From Planctomycetota bacterium (GTDB lineage Bacteria; Planctomycetota; Phycisphaerae; Phycisphaerales; SM1A02): a stretch of DNA of 17,395 nucleotides. Of this stretch, positions 7,250 to 14,508 are shown in pieces. The translations under genes and the position numbers were made by a program. Under the pieces are notes generated by a model. The model searched no databases and was not told where the DNA came from. It was given only the letters and a program-made list of their open reading frames with translations. Each line of letters opens with the position of its first letter. Within the stretch, counting starts at the first letter, position 1. The DNA lies in the NCBI GenBank assembly GCA_027295435.1, contig JAPUKX010000090.1, positions 1 through 17,395 of the forward strand, given 5' to 3'.

Positions 7250-7861
7250 CTAGCGCATAACCCATTGCTGGCGAAGAAGGTCCACGGGTTTGCTGCCACG
7301 AGCCGGCGCATCGCCCGGGATCAGGTAATCGCGTTGCAGCGTCTTTCGCAGCAGCACGTCCTCGCCTGAGACGGGGTTCTTGACCTTGGCGGTCTCGCCG
7401 CTGGTCCCCGCGATGAACAGCGAGAGCTCGTTGACCTCAAGATTGCGGGCCGGCCAGATCGCCAACCCCTCCTTGGCATGTTCGCGGCCATGGAGAATCT
7501 CGCCGATAACCTCATTCTGACTCTCCAGCAGTTCGTTGCCAAGCAGTTGCATGAGATCTTCGGCGATCCCTGCGGGAACACCTCGGCCGGACGAAAGGAT
7601 CTCTCCGGCGTCGGTGAACAGCGTGAAGGTGGGCGCCCACAATTGGTCGTCGCCGGTCCGATTGGTGACCATGTAGGTGAAATACCAGTATGCATCGCCG
7701 CGCGCCTCATCCAGATAGAGGCGCAGATGACCGGGCTCGAACCGCAGCTCCCAGCGGTGGGGCACCGCGGCCGGCTTGGGAAACGCCGATACGCCGTAGA
7801 CCGCCGCCAGCACGGCGCAGCCCGCGAGGGCGGCTGGGATGGTTCGACATGACGAAGGCAT
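7250..7861 (-). CDS. Exported or membrane-anchored hypothetical protein
   Basis: 203 residues that I cannot place in a family. The N-terminus has a hydrophobic segment (IPAALAGCAVLAAVYGVSAF) after a short polar start, so it is probably exported or anchored, with a Cys in this segment. The body begins with RWELRFEPGHLRLY and a Trp/Tyr-rich stretch (YWYFTYMVTNRTGDDQLWAP) typical of a beta-rich domain. The C-terminus DLLRQQWVMR is conserved-looking. GGAG, eight bases before the ATG at 7861, fixes the start; a TTG 18 bases further upstream is unlikely. The gene has its own strong promoter at 7894-7921 and is divergent from the acetyltransferase gene. Its position before rpmA suggests co-transcription but not a shared function. 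Confidence 0.75.
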   Translation of the reverse strand: MPSSCRTIPAALAGCAVLAAVYGVSAFPKPAAVPHRWELRFEPGHLRLYLDEARGDAYWYFTYMVTNRTGDDQLWAPTFTLFTDAGEILSSGRGVPAGIAEDLMQLLGNELLESQNEVIGEILHGREHAKEGLAIWPARNLEVNELSLFIAGTSGETAKVKNPVSGEDVLLRKTLQRDYLIPGDAPARGSKPVDLLRQQWVMR

Positions 7862-7893
7862 GGATCGGACTCCGGACAACTGGCACGGCCGCT

Positions 7894-7921
7894 ATTGTAT
7901 GGCAGATCACCACACGGTCAA
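7894..7921 (-). promoter_or_regulatory. Sigma70-type promoter for the hypothetical gene and rpmA
   Basis: On the minus strand TTGACC (7921 to 7916), 16 bases, then TACAAT (7899 to 7894). The expected start is about 26 bases before the ATG at 7861. It has the same -35 hexamer as the padR promoter. It fills most of the 72-bp gap to the divergent gene. Confidence 0.6.
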
Positions 7922-7933
7922 CGAAGTGCGACC

Positions 7934-8908
7934 ATGACCATTTCGCAGACCAACCCTGAACAGTTGCGTCCATCTGAGGACGACGATCCGGGGCCGATTG
8001 TGCGCATCGGGCCCCCAAGGCGGGCGGAGGCGATCGAGCGGCTCGTGGGCATCGGGTCGCAAGGGGATCGGGCTGCGGTGGACCGGTTCATGTACTATGC
8101 CAAAACCAGCGCGATCCGTCTGGATGGGCTGTGGTCGCGGCTCGATCGAGCCGGGCGGATCGCCTCTAGCGTGCTGGCGGTTCCCAGCCCGGGTCGGACC
8201 GCGATGATCTTCGCCAGCCAGGTGACCTCCCCCCGGCAGGTCCGTTCCGTAGCGGGGCTGATCGACCACGTCTGCCAACAGCTCGCCGACCTCGATGTGG
8301 ATCTGGCACAGGCACTTCTGGAGCCGTCAGAGGCGCTTCATCGCCAGACGTTCCTTGCGGCCGAATTCACTGAGCTGGCAATGTTGAGCTATCTCGAGCG
8401 GCCGTTGTCGAGGCGGAACCCGCCCCCGCCGCCGCAGTGGCCGCAGGGCGTGACGACTGAGCCGTATTGCGCGGCGCTGCGGGACGACCTGATTGCGGCC
8501 ATGGAGGCCAGCTACGAGCAGACGCTGGATTGTCCGGGCTTGTACGGGCTGCGCCGCACCACCGACATCCTGGCCGGTCACCAGGCGACGGGCCGGTTTG
8601 ACCCATTACTCTGGACGCTGCTGCGAGTTGAAGATCAACCGGCCGGGGCGATCCTGCTCAATCCGTTCCCCGACCACAAGACGGTGGAGCTGGTGTACAT
8701 TGGCCTTGCGCCTGCGGCCCGAGGACGCGGGCTGGGGGCCCAGTTGCTGCGGCACGGCCTGGGGCTGCTCACCGGCCGTCGAGAACGGACTGTTACGCTC
8801 GCCGTTGACCAGCGCAACACCCCGGCGCTCGCGCTCTATCAAGCCCAAGGGTTCGAGGCCGTGGTTCATCGATCCGCGTTGATTCGTTCGCTGCGCGGCG
8901 TTGCCTAA
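7934..8908 (+). CDS. GNAT family N-acetyltransferase
   Basis: 324 residues. The C-terminal half carries a GNAT domain: beta-strand ELVYIGLAP, the acetyl-CoA motif A ARGRGLGAQLL (262-272), and NTPALALYQAQGFE (295-308). The N-terminal half (about 20-160) has a strand LAVPSPGRTAMIFASQ and may be a degenerate second GNAT fold, as in mycothiol-synthase-like proteins; this is inference. The family transfers acetyl from acetyl-CoA to an amine; the substrate is not predictable. The ATG at 7934 is chosen because the frame upstream runs into the divergent promoter. The ribosome binding site is weak. A terminator-like hairpin follows after 37 bases, so the gene is probably transcribed alone. Confidence 0.8.
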   Translation: MTISQTNPEQLRPSEDDDPGPIVRIGPPRRAEAIERLVGIGSQGDRAAVDRFMYYAKTSAIRLDGLWSRLDRAGRIASSVLAVPSPGRTAMIFASQVTSPRQVRSVAGLIDHVCQQLADLDVDLAQALLEPSEALHRQTFLAAEFTELAMLSYLERPLSRRNPPPPPQWPQGVTTEPYCAALRDDLIAAMEASYEQTLDCPGLYGLRRTTDILAGHQATGRFDPLLWTLLRVEDQPAGAILLNPFPDHKTVELVYIGLAPAARGRGLGAQLLRHGLGLLTGRRERTVTLAVDQRNTPALALYQAQGFEAVVHRSALIRSLRGVA

Positions 8909-8945
8909 AAGCGCTGAGCGGCTTTGGCGCTGCTGGGTGGCGCAG

Positions 8946-8999
8946 ATCTTTTCCACGGCGCATCGACAGTCGCGCCCACGACGGTGGAAAAGATTTTTT
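8946..8999 (+). terminator. Probable intrinsic terminator after the acetyltransferase gene
   Basis: ATCTTTTCCAC (8946-8956) pairs perfectly with GTGGAAAAGAT (8984-8994). Within it GGCGC (8957-8961) pairs with GCGCC (8972-8976) over a ten-base loop, leaving seven unpaired bases on the 3' side. A run of six T follows directly. The T-run and the distance of 37 bases from the stop favour a terminator. Confidence 0.5.
8949..8991. promoter_or_regulatory. Inverted pair of DnaA-box-like sequences
   Basis: TTTTCCACG (8949-8957, plus) and TTTTCCACC (8991 to 8983, minus) match the core TTNTNCAC of DnaA boxes, with a non-A last base. Their centres are 34 bases apart and they face each other, about 230-260 bases before dnaA. 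They sit in the arms of the terminator-like hairpin, so the match may be a by-product of that structure. Confidence 0.3.
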
Positions 9000-9215
9000 C
9001 AAGGCGACAACTCTTCGATGTAGCAGGACCTTCGGCGCGATTGGCCTCCTTGCGTTTGAAATTCGCTCTTGTGAAACTGCCCAGCCGGTCGTAGTCTCCA
9101 TCGGCCCGCCCAGGGAAGGACGAGTAACACTGATTCGCGGCCGATGGCGGTGCTCGGCACGGGCCATGATCGCTCACGATCGTTACCGACCAGAAATATC
9201 CAGCGAGGGCGACTC

Positions 9216-10691
9216 ATGAATCTCGGCACCGCACCCCCAACGGTCACACGCGGTATCAGCGAGCAACTGGCCGATCGCATCGGCCATCACACATACGAGA
9301 TGTGGTTCGGCCACAGCTCAACGCTGCAGGTCCAGGGCAACCGTGTGGAGGTCGCCGCCAACACCCAGTTCATCGCCGACTGGATTGACAGTCACTTCCT
9401 GGGTGACCTGCATGGCGTAGCCCGCGAGGCGCTTGGCGAGGGTGCGCGGGTTGAGGTTCGTGTCGCGCCAAAGCGATTTCGAGGCAATGGCCGAGAGTCA
9501 TCGGACGGTGCTGGCGGAGGCTGCAAGGAGACAGTCGCCGCTAACGGCTCGGCCAGCGGATTGTCGCCTCGGCCGACCGGCCGTCGAGGACCTCGCCGAA
9601 ACACCGGCCTGCGACGCCTCGACGACTTCGTGGTCGGCCAATCCAATGAGCTTGCGTTCGCGGCCGCCAGACGGATCGCCGAGGACCGCACATCAACCTC
9701 CGCCGACGGCGGATCGCCGTTGTTCATCCACGGGGAATGCGGCGTGGGAAAGACGCATTTGTTGCAGGGAATCTCTCTGCGATATTCCGAACAGTTCAAA
9801 TGCCCTGATGAGATCACCGTCCGCTACATCACCGCCGAACAATTCACCAACGAGTATATCAACGCGGTGCGCACCAACACGATCGACAAGTTTCGCAAAC
9901 GCACACGCAAGCTGGACCTGCTGGCAATCGACGATGTGCACTTTCTATCGAATAAGATCGCCACGCAGAACGAGTTTCAGCACACGCTCGATGCGATCGG
10001 TCTGGCGGGAGCGCGGCTGGTGCTGGCCTCCGACGAGCACCCCCACTGCCTGGGGTTCAAGCGAGCGTTGAGCAGCCGGTTCGTTTCGGGCATGGTGGTG
10101 AAGATCGAGCGACCGGACCGCACGGTGCGAATCAAGCTGGTGGAGCAACTGTCCTCGGCCCGCGGGTTGCGAGTTTCCGACGCCGCCATACAGGCCATCG
10201 CCGCCCGATGCGCAGGATCGGTACGGGAGTTGGAAGGCGCCGTGAACAGGCTGGCGGCGCTTCGGCTGGTGTCCGATTGGCCGGAGAATGCCCAGATCGG
10301 ACTCGTCATGGTCGAACAATTATTCAAAAACCGCTGCTGGCGGCCGAACGCTCCGCTGCGCATCGGCACCATCGTGGACGTGGTCTGCGCTCGGCTGGCG
10401 GTGAATCGGGCCGACCTGATCGGCTCGGGGCGTCATCGGCGGGTCGTCGTGGCCAGAGGAGTCGTCGCCTATCTGGGCAGAGAACTGACGACGATGAGTT
10501 ACCCCGAGATCGCCCAGGCGCTGGGGCGCCGGCACCATTCAACATTCCATACCGCCGTCAAGAGGATCATCAAGCAGCTCCGCGAGCAGCACACAGTCAA
10601 CCTTGCCGGGAATGGAGAATCCCTGACCCTCAACGAACTGGTGGATCAGCTTCGGCACGAGATCCTGCGCGCCTCGGGCAAGCCGAAGTAA
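9216..10691 (+). CDS. dnaA: Chromosomal replication initiator protein DnaA
   Basis: 491 residues. Domain I (about 14-72) contains HTYEMWFGHSSTL, the interaction region for helicase loading. Domain II (about 75-130) is a variable linker. Domain III is AAA+: Walker A GECGVGKT (173-180), Walker B LLAIDDVHF (235-243), and an arginine finger in KRALSSRFVSG. Domain IV ends with GRRHHSTFHTAVKRI (437-451), where the usual motif is GGRDHTTV; Asp is replaced by His440 and Val by Phe444. DnaA binds DnaA boxes at the origin and opens it. The ATG at 9216 is preceded by GAGG (spacing eight) and gives the normal N-terminus. No dnaN, recF or gyrB follows, so the gene is solitary. Upstream DnaA-box-like sequences could serve autoregulation. 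Confidence 0.97.
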   Translation: MNLGTAPPTVTRGISEQLADRIGHHTYEMWFGHSSTLQVQGNRVEVAANTQFIADWIDSHFLGDLHGVAREALGEGARVEVRVAPKRFRGNGRESSDGAGGGCKETVAANGSASGLSPRPTGRRGPRRNTGLRRLDDFVVGQSNELAFAAARRIAEDRTSTSADGGSPLFIHGECGVGKTHLLQGISLRYSEQFKCPDEITVRYITAEQFTNEYINAVRTNTIDKFRKRTRKLDLLAIDDVHFLSNKIATQNEFQHTLDAIGLAGARLVLASDEHPHCLGFKRALSSRFVSGMVVKIERPDRTVRIKLVEQLSSARGLRVSDAAIQAIAARCAGSVRELEGAVNRLAALRLVSDWPENAQIGLVMVEQLFKNRCWRPNAPLRIGTIVDVVCARLAVNRADLIGSGRHRRVVVARGVVAYLGRELTTMSYPEIAQALGRRHHSTFHTAVKRIIKQLREQHTVNLAGNGESLTLNELVDQLRHEILRASGKPK

Positions 10692-10713
10692 CCCCGCCGA
10701 GGCAGGGAACGGA

Positions 10714-10719
10714 TACACT
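10714..10719 (+). promoter_or_regulatory. Possible -10 element of a leaderless transcript after dnaA
   Basis: TACACT lies six bases before the ATG at 10726, in the 34-bp gap after dnaA. There is no strong ribosome binding site. It resembles the arrangement before the VWA gene at 715. Confidence 0.3.
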
Positions 10720-10725
10720 GCGGAT

Positions 10726-12222
10726 ATGCGTCGATTCCCTCGCCGATTGCAATTGGTCCTGGTGCCGACGCTTTGGGTGCTGCTTGCCTCTGCGCCCGGC
10801 GATCGTGCGGTCGAGGTATCGATCCGCCAATTGCGTAAGGCCGTGGCGCCACGCGGCGATGGCCGGCACCTGTTGTTGCTGTCTTCCCTCCGCCAGCTGC
10901 GCGATACAAGCCTGCGGTCGTTTTTCCAGCAACTGGCGCAGCACGGTGAACCGCCGCTTCGGGTCCACGCAATCCTAGGCTTAGCCGAGATCAACGAATC
11001 CGGGCACATTGACCCCCGGCTGATCGCGCAGCTCGACTCGCCAATGGCAAGGCACCTCGTGATTGCAAGTGCCCTGGATATGGAACTGATCGACTCCGGC
11101 CGGATCAATGAGCTGCTGCGTTTGGACGATCTCGAGCCGAAGTCCCGCGTGCTGCTGCTGGCCGAGCTTGTCGCCCGCGGCGAACCGGTCCAGACCCACA
11201 CCCTGACCCGGCTGGCAGGAAGCCAAAACCTGGCGACCGCGGCCCTGGCGGCGTGTCTTGCGGCGCAGATGGGCGACGACGCCGCCTTGAGCTCGTACCG
11301 CGCGCGCGTTGATACCGTCCGCGGCAGCGACCACACCCGGCATCTGTTGGGAATCTTCGACGCCATCGCTGCGCGCAAGCTCACAGCCGTCGTCGATTGG
11401 GTGGTGCAGACCGTCAAGGAGCCCAACGCCGATCCAGACGTCGTCGCCAAAGGCATCTCGACGGTTCTCGCATTGGACCCGGCTCGCGGCGTTCGGCTGT
11501 GGAGCCGCGTCCTGGGAGATGACCCGCCATATGACAAATGCGTTCGCTACGCTCATCTCCTACTGGCGTCGGAATCACGGGTGCCGGCCTCGGCCTACGA
11601 TCACCTCCCCGGGGGCGATGCAGTGATCGACCTGTTGGTGCGAGCGGGTAAAGCGATCTCCAGCGGCGCCGACCCCACCGGTGCATTGATCGAACTGGTG
11701 GAACTTGGGCATCGCCAAACGACGCGGCGGGTGATGAACATCGTCGAGGACCTGGACGATGAACAAGCCGCCCGCGTGTACCTGCACCTCATCGACAGCG
11801 TCGAAGGCGAATCGCGGGGCCGTGACAGCCGGGCCGAGACGGCGACGATCGCGGCCGCCCGACTCTATAGAATCGATTCCGACGCGGTGTCCAATCAGCT
11901 CCTGCGTGCGGAAGATGACAGCCTCACCCAGCAGGCGATCTTGATGGGGCTGCTGGAATCACCGTCACCCGCAGCGGGCGACGCCGCACGCCTGGTCAAA
12001 CGCATCGGATTCGGGCGGGCTGACTCACTGGCCATGCTTCTCATCGCCAAGCACACCCCGAGCCTCACCGCCGATGAGCTCCAAGAGCTTGGGGTGATCG
12101 CGTCGGGCGGCGGCCGTGTCTCCGACATGTTGCAGATGCAGGCCGCATGGTTGTACCTCAAGCACACGTCCACGATCGAACGGGCGCTGGTCGAGACCTT
12201 TGCGATGGCCCCACCACCTTGA
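10726..12222 (+). CDS. Exported HEAT-like alpha-helical repeat protein
   Basis: 498 residues, unknown function. The N-terminus has basic residues (MRRFPRRLQ) and a hydrophobic core (LVLVPTLWVLLASAPG), so it is probably exported to the periplasm or anchored. The rest is built of alternating helices with HEAT/armadillo-like spacing, for example EPPLRVHAILGLAEINESG, LEPKSRVLLLAELVARGE and SQNLATAALAACLAAQMGDD, continuing to the C-terminus. No catalytic motif is visible; helical repeats usually serve as binding scaffolds. It follows dnaA by 34 bp and precedes the aminotransferase gene by 23 bp, so read-through from dnaA is possible. The role is not linked to replication by anything in the sequence. 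It is distinct from the HEAT/VWA protein at 715, but has a similar export signal and start arrangement. Confidence 0.8.
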   Translation: MRRFPRRLQLVLVPTLWVLLASAPGDRAVEVSIRQLRKAVAPRGDGRHLLLLSSLRQLRDTSLRSFFQQLAQHGEPPLRVHAILGLAEINESGHIDPRLIAQLDSPMARHLVIASALDMELIDSGRINELLRLDDLEPKSRVLLLAELVARGEPVQTHTLTRLAGSQNLATAALAACLAAQMGDDAALSSYRARVDTVRGSDHTRHLLGIFDAIAARKLTAVVDWVVQTVKEPNADPDVVAKGISTVLALDPARGVRLWSRVLGDDPPYDKCVRYAHLLLASESRVPASAYDHLPGGDAVIDLLVRAGKAISSGADPTGALIELVELGHRQTTRRVMNIVEDLDDEQAARVYLHLIDSVEGESRGRDSRAETATIAAARLYRIDSDAVSNQLLRAEDDSLTQQAILMGLLESPSPAAGDAARLVKRIGFGRADSLAMLLIAKHTPSLTADELQELGVIASGGGRVSDMLQMQAAWLYLKHTSTIERALVETFAMAPPP

Positions 12223-12245
12223 ACGTGCGATACGCGAGCTGTGCC

Positions 12246-13409
12246 GTGTCCGAACCCATACCCCTCAGCCAACCCGATATCACCGAAGCGGAGATACGCA
12301 GCGTCGTCGCGACGCTGCGCAGCGGTCGCCTGAGCCTCGGCCCACGATTGGAGGAGTTCGAACACCTTCTCACCCAGCGTGTTGGACGGCGCCACGGCAT
12401 CGGCGTGAGTTCGGGGACCTGCGGCCTGCACCTGAGCCTGGCCGCACTGGGCATCGGGCCCGGCGACGAGGTCATCACGCCGGCCTTCAGCTTCGTCGCC
12501 TCGGCCAACTGCATCCTGCATGTGGGCGCCACACCGGTCTTCGTTGATTGCGATCCCCGCACATTGAATATGCGCCGCGACGAGGTCGAGAAGCGAATCA
12601 CGCCGAAGACCAAAGCAATCGTCGCGGTGGAGGTGTTCGGCAATCCAGCGGGGATGGCTGATTTGGCCGCACTGTGCGCCAAACATGAGATCCCTATGGT
12701 CGAAGACTGCTGCGAAGGTCTTGGCGGCCGGGCGGGCGATGAGCCGATCGGAGGCTTCGGCCGGGTCGCTGTGTTCGGCTTCTATCCGAACAAGCCGATC
12801 ACCACCGGCGAAGGCGGCATGATCGTCACCCACGACGACCGCATCGCCGATCTCTGCCGATCGATGCGCAACCAGGGTCGAGCCGCCGGCTCGATCGAAG
12901 CCGGCCAGGGACTTGGATCATGGTTGGCGCACGAGCGCCTGGGCTACAACTTCCGCCTCAGTGAGATCAACGCAGCGCTGGGCGTGGCGCAGATGCGCCG
13001 CTTGAGTGAGCTCATCGAAGCCCGCCAGCGCGTCGCCGCCGCCTACACCCGCCGGCTCATGGGCCACACCGATCTGATCCTGCCCACCGTCGAACCCGAC
13101 ACATTTATGAGCTGGTTCGTCTACGTCGTGCGGCTCAGCGACCGGTTCAGTGCCAAGGACCGCGACTACATCATCAACGGGCTTCGGCGGCACGACGTGG
13201 GCGCAGGCGATTATTTTCCGCCGATCCCCCTCCTGCCGTTCTACCGGCAGCGGTTCGGCTATCAGCCCGGCGATTTCCCCGTCGCCGAATCGGTCGGCCA
13301 CCGCACGGTTGCTCTGCCGTTCTTCACTCGGCTGACGGATCGCGAGGTCGATCTGGTCTGCCAGACGCTGGAGGTGATGATGACCCGCATCACGTTCGCG
13401 CGAAGCTGA
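12246..13409 (+). CDS. DegT/DnrJ/EryC1/StrS family PLP-dependent aminotransferase
   Basis: 387 residues of fold-type I. The N-terminus EPIPLSQPDITEAEIRSVV and SGRLSLGP are typical. GVSSGTCGLHLSLAALGIGPGD (about 53-74) holds the phosphate-binding Ser/Thr; VEDCCEGLGG (152-161) holds the PLP-ring Asp154; FGFYPNKPITTGEGG (177-191) holds the Schiff-base Lys183; and NFRLSEINAALG (235-246) follows. These enzymes convert 3- or 4-keto nucleotide-sugars to amino-sugars for lipopolysaccharide, glycans or flagellin modification. The sugar nucleotide is not predictable from motifs. GTG at 12246 is chosen since it gives the family N-terminus; the earlier frame overlaps the preceding gene. The site reads VEDCC where VEDAA or VEDAC is common. 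No other sugar-biosynthesis gene is next to it. Confidence 0.93.
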   Translation: MSEPIPLSQPDITEAEIRSVVATLRSGRLSLGPRLEEFEHLLTQRVGRRHGIGVSSGTCGLHLSLAALGIGPGDEVITPAFSFVASANCILHVGATPVFVDCDPRTLNMRRDEVEKRITPKTKAIVAVEVFGNPAGMADLAALCAKHEIPMVEDCCEGLGGRAGDEPIGGFGRVAVFGFYPNKPITTGEGGMIVTHDDRIADLCRSMRNQGRAAGSIEAGQGLGSWLAHERLGYNFRLSEINAALGVAQMRRLSELIEARQRVAAAYTRRLMGHTDLILPTVEPDTFMSWFVYVVRLSDRFSAKDRDYIINGLRRHDVGAGDYFPPIPLLPFYRQRFGYQPGDFPVAESVGHRTVALPFFTRLTDREVDLVCQTLEVMMTRITFARS

Positions 13410-13416
13410 GGAGAAA

Positions 13417-13434
13417 GGCATGAGGCATGAGGCA
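13417..13434. repeat. Short direct repeat of period seven
   Basis: GGCATGA occurs twice and is followed by GGCA, immediately after the aminotransferase gene. It may be slippage-derived. No function is apparent. Confidence 0.5.
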
Positions 13435-13470
13435 CTAGAGGACGTTCGGTTCATGTGCAGCGAGCGATAT

Positions 13471-13486
13471 ACGAGCCGCGGCTCGT
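13471..13486. terminator. 16-bp perfect palindrome between convergent genes
   Basis: ACGAGCCGCGGCTCGT is a perfect GC-rich palindrome in the 76-bp gap where the aminotransferase gene and the flagellar run converge. It touches the stop of the flagellar gene at 13486. As RNA it would form about six pairs with a four-base loop on either strand. No T-tract follows, so the terminator role is inferred from position. Confidence 0.3.
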
Positions 13487-14031
13487 CACGGATAGCGTAA
13501 TCCGCGCTCTCGAATGCTCATAACTTCCGTCACGTCGGCGGCGGATTGGCGGGTGCGCCCGGCGGCCTCGATCTGTTGCGCGACGGCGGGAGGCGCGATG
13601 CCCTCAGGCAGCACGAGCACGGCATCGTCGCGCTCCTCGTCGTCGGCCGCGACGTACACCGCCGCGTCAATGTTGACCACACGCGACGACGCGTCAGCCG
13701 ACAGCTGGGCGGTCAGCGCGCGGTTGGGCACATCCAGGATCAGACCGCGTCCGTCAATGAGCATCAGGGCCTGTCTCGCCCCGGATGCCTCGGCTAGGTC
13801 CGCGGCCGCCGCCAGACGCGCCATCTGCTGTTCGTCGAGCTTCTCGGTCGCCCCAGAGGCATCCGTCACCGCCCGGCCGCTGTGCACCGATCCCTGCGAC
13901 GCCAGCTTCAGCAGCTCATCGAACCTCTGATCCTCCAACGGCGCATGGGGCCGCGCGGCGGGGCCCAAGGCGACGCCCGGTCGAACCACTGGCTCCAATT
14001 GCTTCAGAAGATGCGTCGGGTCTACAGCCAT
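13486..14031 (-). CDS. TIGR02530-type flagellar operon protein
   Basis: 181 residues with the features of the family of small flagellar operon proteins found next to flgD and flgE: RFDELLKL near the N-terminus, LDEQQMARLAAAADLAEASG, and the signature QALMLIDGRGLILDVPNRALTAQL. The predicted role is in hook assembly; the exact role is not known. GGTGAG six bases upstream favours the ATG at 14031 over the one at 14034. The C-terminal region (about 130-181) extends beyond the core and is acidic to basic without a known motif. It is 45 bp behind flgD and is the last gene of the run here. The normal next gene, flgE, is replaced by the oppositely oriented aminotransferase gene. Confidence 0.75.
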   Translation of the reverse strand: MAVDPTHLLKQLEPVVRPGVALGPAARPHAPLEDQRFDELLKLASQGSVHSGRAVTDASGATEKLDEQQMARLAAAADLAEASGARQALMLIDGRGLILDVPNRALTAQLSADASSRVVNIDAAVYVAADDEERDDAVLVLPEGIAPPAVAQQIEAAGRTRQSAADVTEVMSIRERGLRYP

Positions 14032-14076
14032 CATCAGCTCACCAGCCTTGGCGCGACATGCGCTACTGTTGCAGCG

Positions 14077-14508
14077 TCAAGGCGCGGATTCCCCCGTCAT
14101 GTCATGAATCGTCTCCACCGAATTGATCGGCACCTGCCAGCCGTTATCCAGCTCGAGGTTGACGCTATCGCCGTGTCGCACGACCGAGACGACAATGCCC
14201 GAGACGCGCTGGTTGTCGGCAGTCAACCCATCGACAAACTTGCCGATGAGGTTTGCGGCCGCGCCAAGCTGGTTCTGAAAGACCAGTGCATCCAGCCGGC
14301 TGACCAGCTTGATATCCGACTCGATCGAACGAATGGAGTTCAGTTGGTCCAGCAGCGCGCCAGAATCGTTGGGTGAAAATGGATCCTGATTGGACAGCTC
14401 GGCGAAGATGATGCGAATGAAGTCTTCGGTCTTCATCTCGCTGAACCGGCTGGGCGCATCAGCTCGAAGCGCCGCATCTGCTGGGCCTAAAGCGGGAATA
14501 TGGGTCAT
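14077..14508 (-). CDS. flgD: Flagellar hook cap assembly protein FlgD
   Basis: 143 residues, the short form of FlgD known from Firmicutes. The core is TEDFIRIIFAELSNQDPFSP, with the hallmark NQDP, followed by a Leu-rich helix (ALLDQLNSIRSIESDIKLVS). The second half (GKFVDGLTADNQRVSGIVVS) is a beta-rich domain resembling the FlgD tudor-like fold. FlgD caps the growing hook and guides FlgE subunits outside the cell. It is exported by the flagellar type III apparatus, hence no signal peptide. The ATG overlaps the fliK TGA (ATGA), and AGGAG lies ten bases upstream. In the hook cluster it normally precedes flgE. Confidence 0.88.
   Translation of the reverse strand: MTHIPALGPADAALRADAPSRFSEMKTEDFIRIIFAELSNQDPFSPNDSGALLDQLNSIRSIESDIKLVSRLDALVFQNQLGAAANLIGKFVDGLTADNQRVSGIVVSVVRHGDSVNLELDNGWQVPINSVETIHDMTGESAP

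Larger units (their letters stand above)
8909..9215. other. Intergenic region upstream of dnaA
   Basis: 307 bp with no gene. It contains the hairpin and DnaA-box-like pair at 8946-8999, and a small dyad GATCG-CTCA-CGATC at about 9168-9181. A weak promoter candidate is TTGTGA (9069-9074), 17 bases, TAGTCT (9092-9097). dnaA regions are often origins of replication, but I see no AT-rich unwinding stretch, so an origin here is unproven. Confidence 0.5.

Noticed and set aside
7862..7879. TTG start for the gene upstream of rpmA
   Set aside because: The GGAG ribosome binding site fits the ATG at 7861, not the TTG.
8909..9215. Origin of replication upstream of dnaA
   Set aside because: Only two DnaA-box-like sites and no AT-rich unwinding region are visible; dnaN and recF are not next to dnaA.
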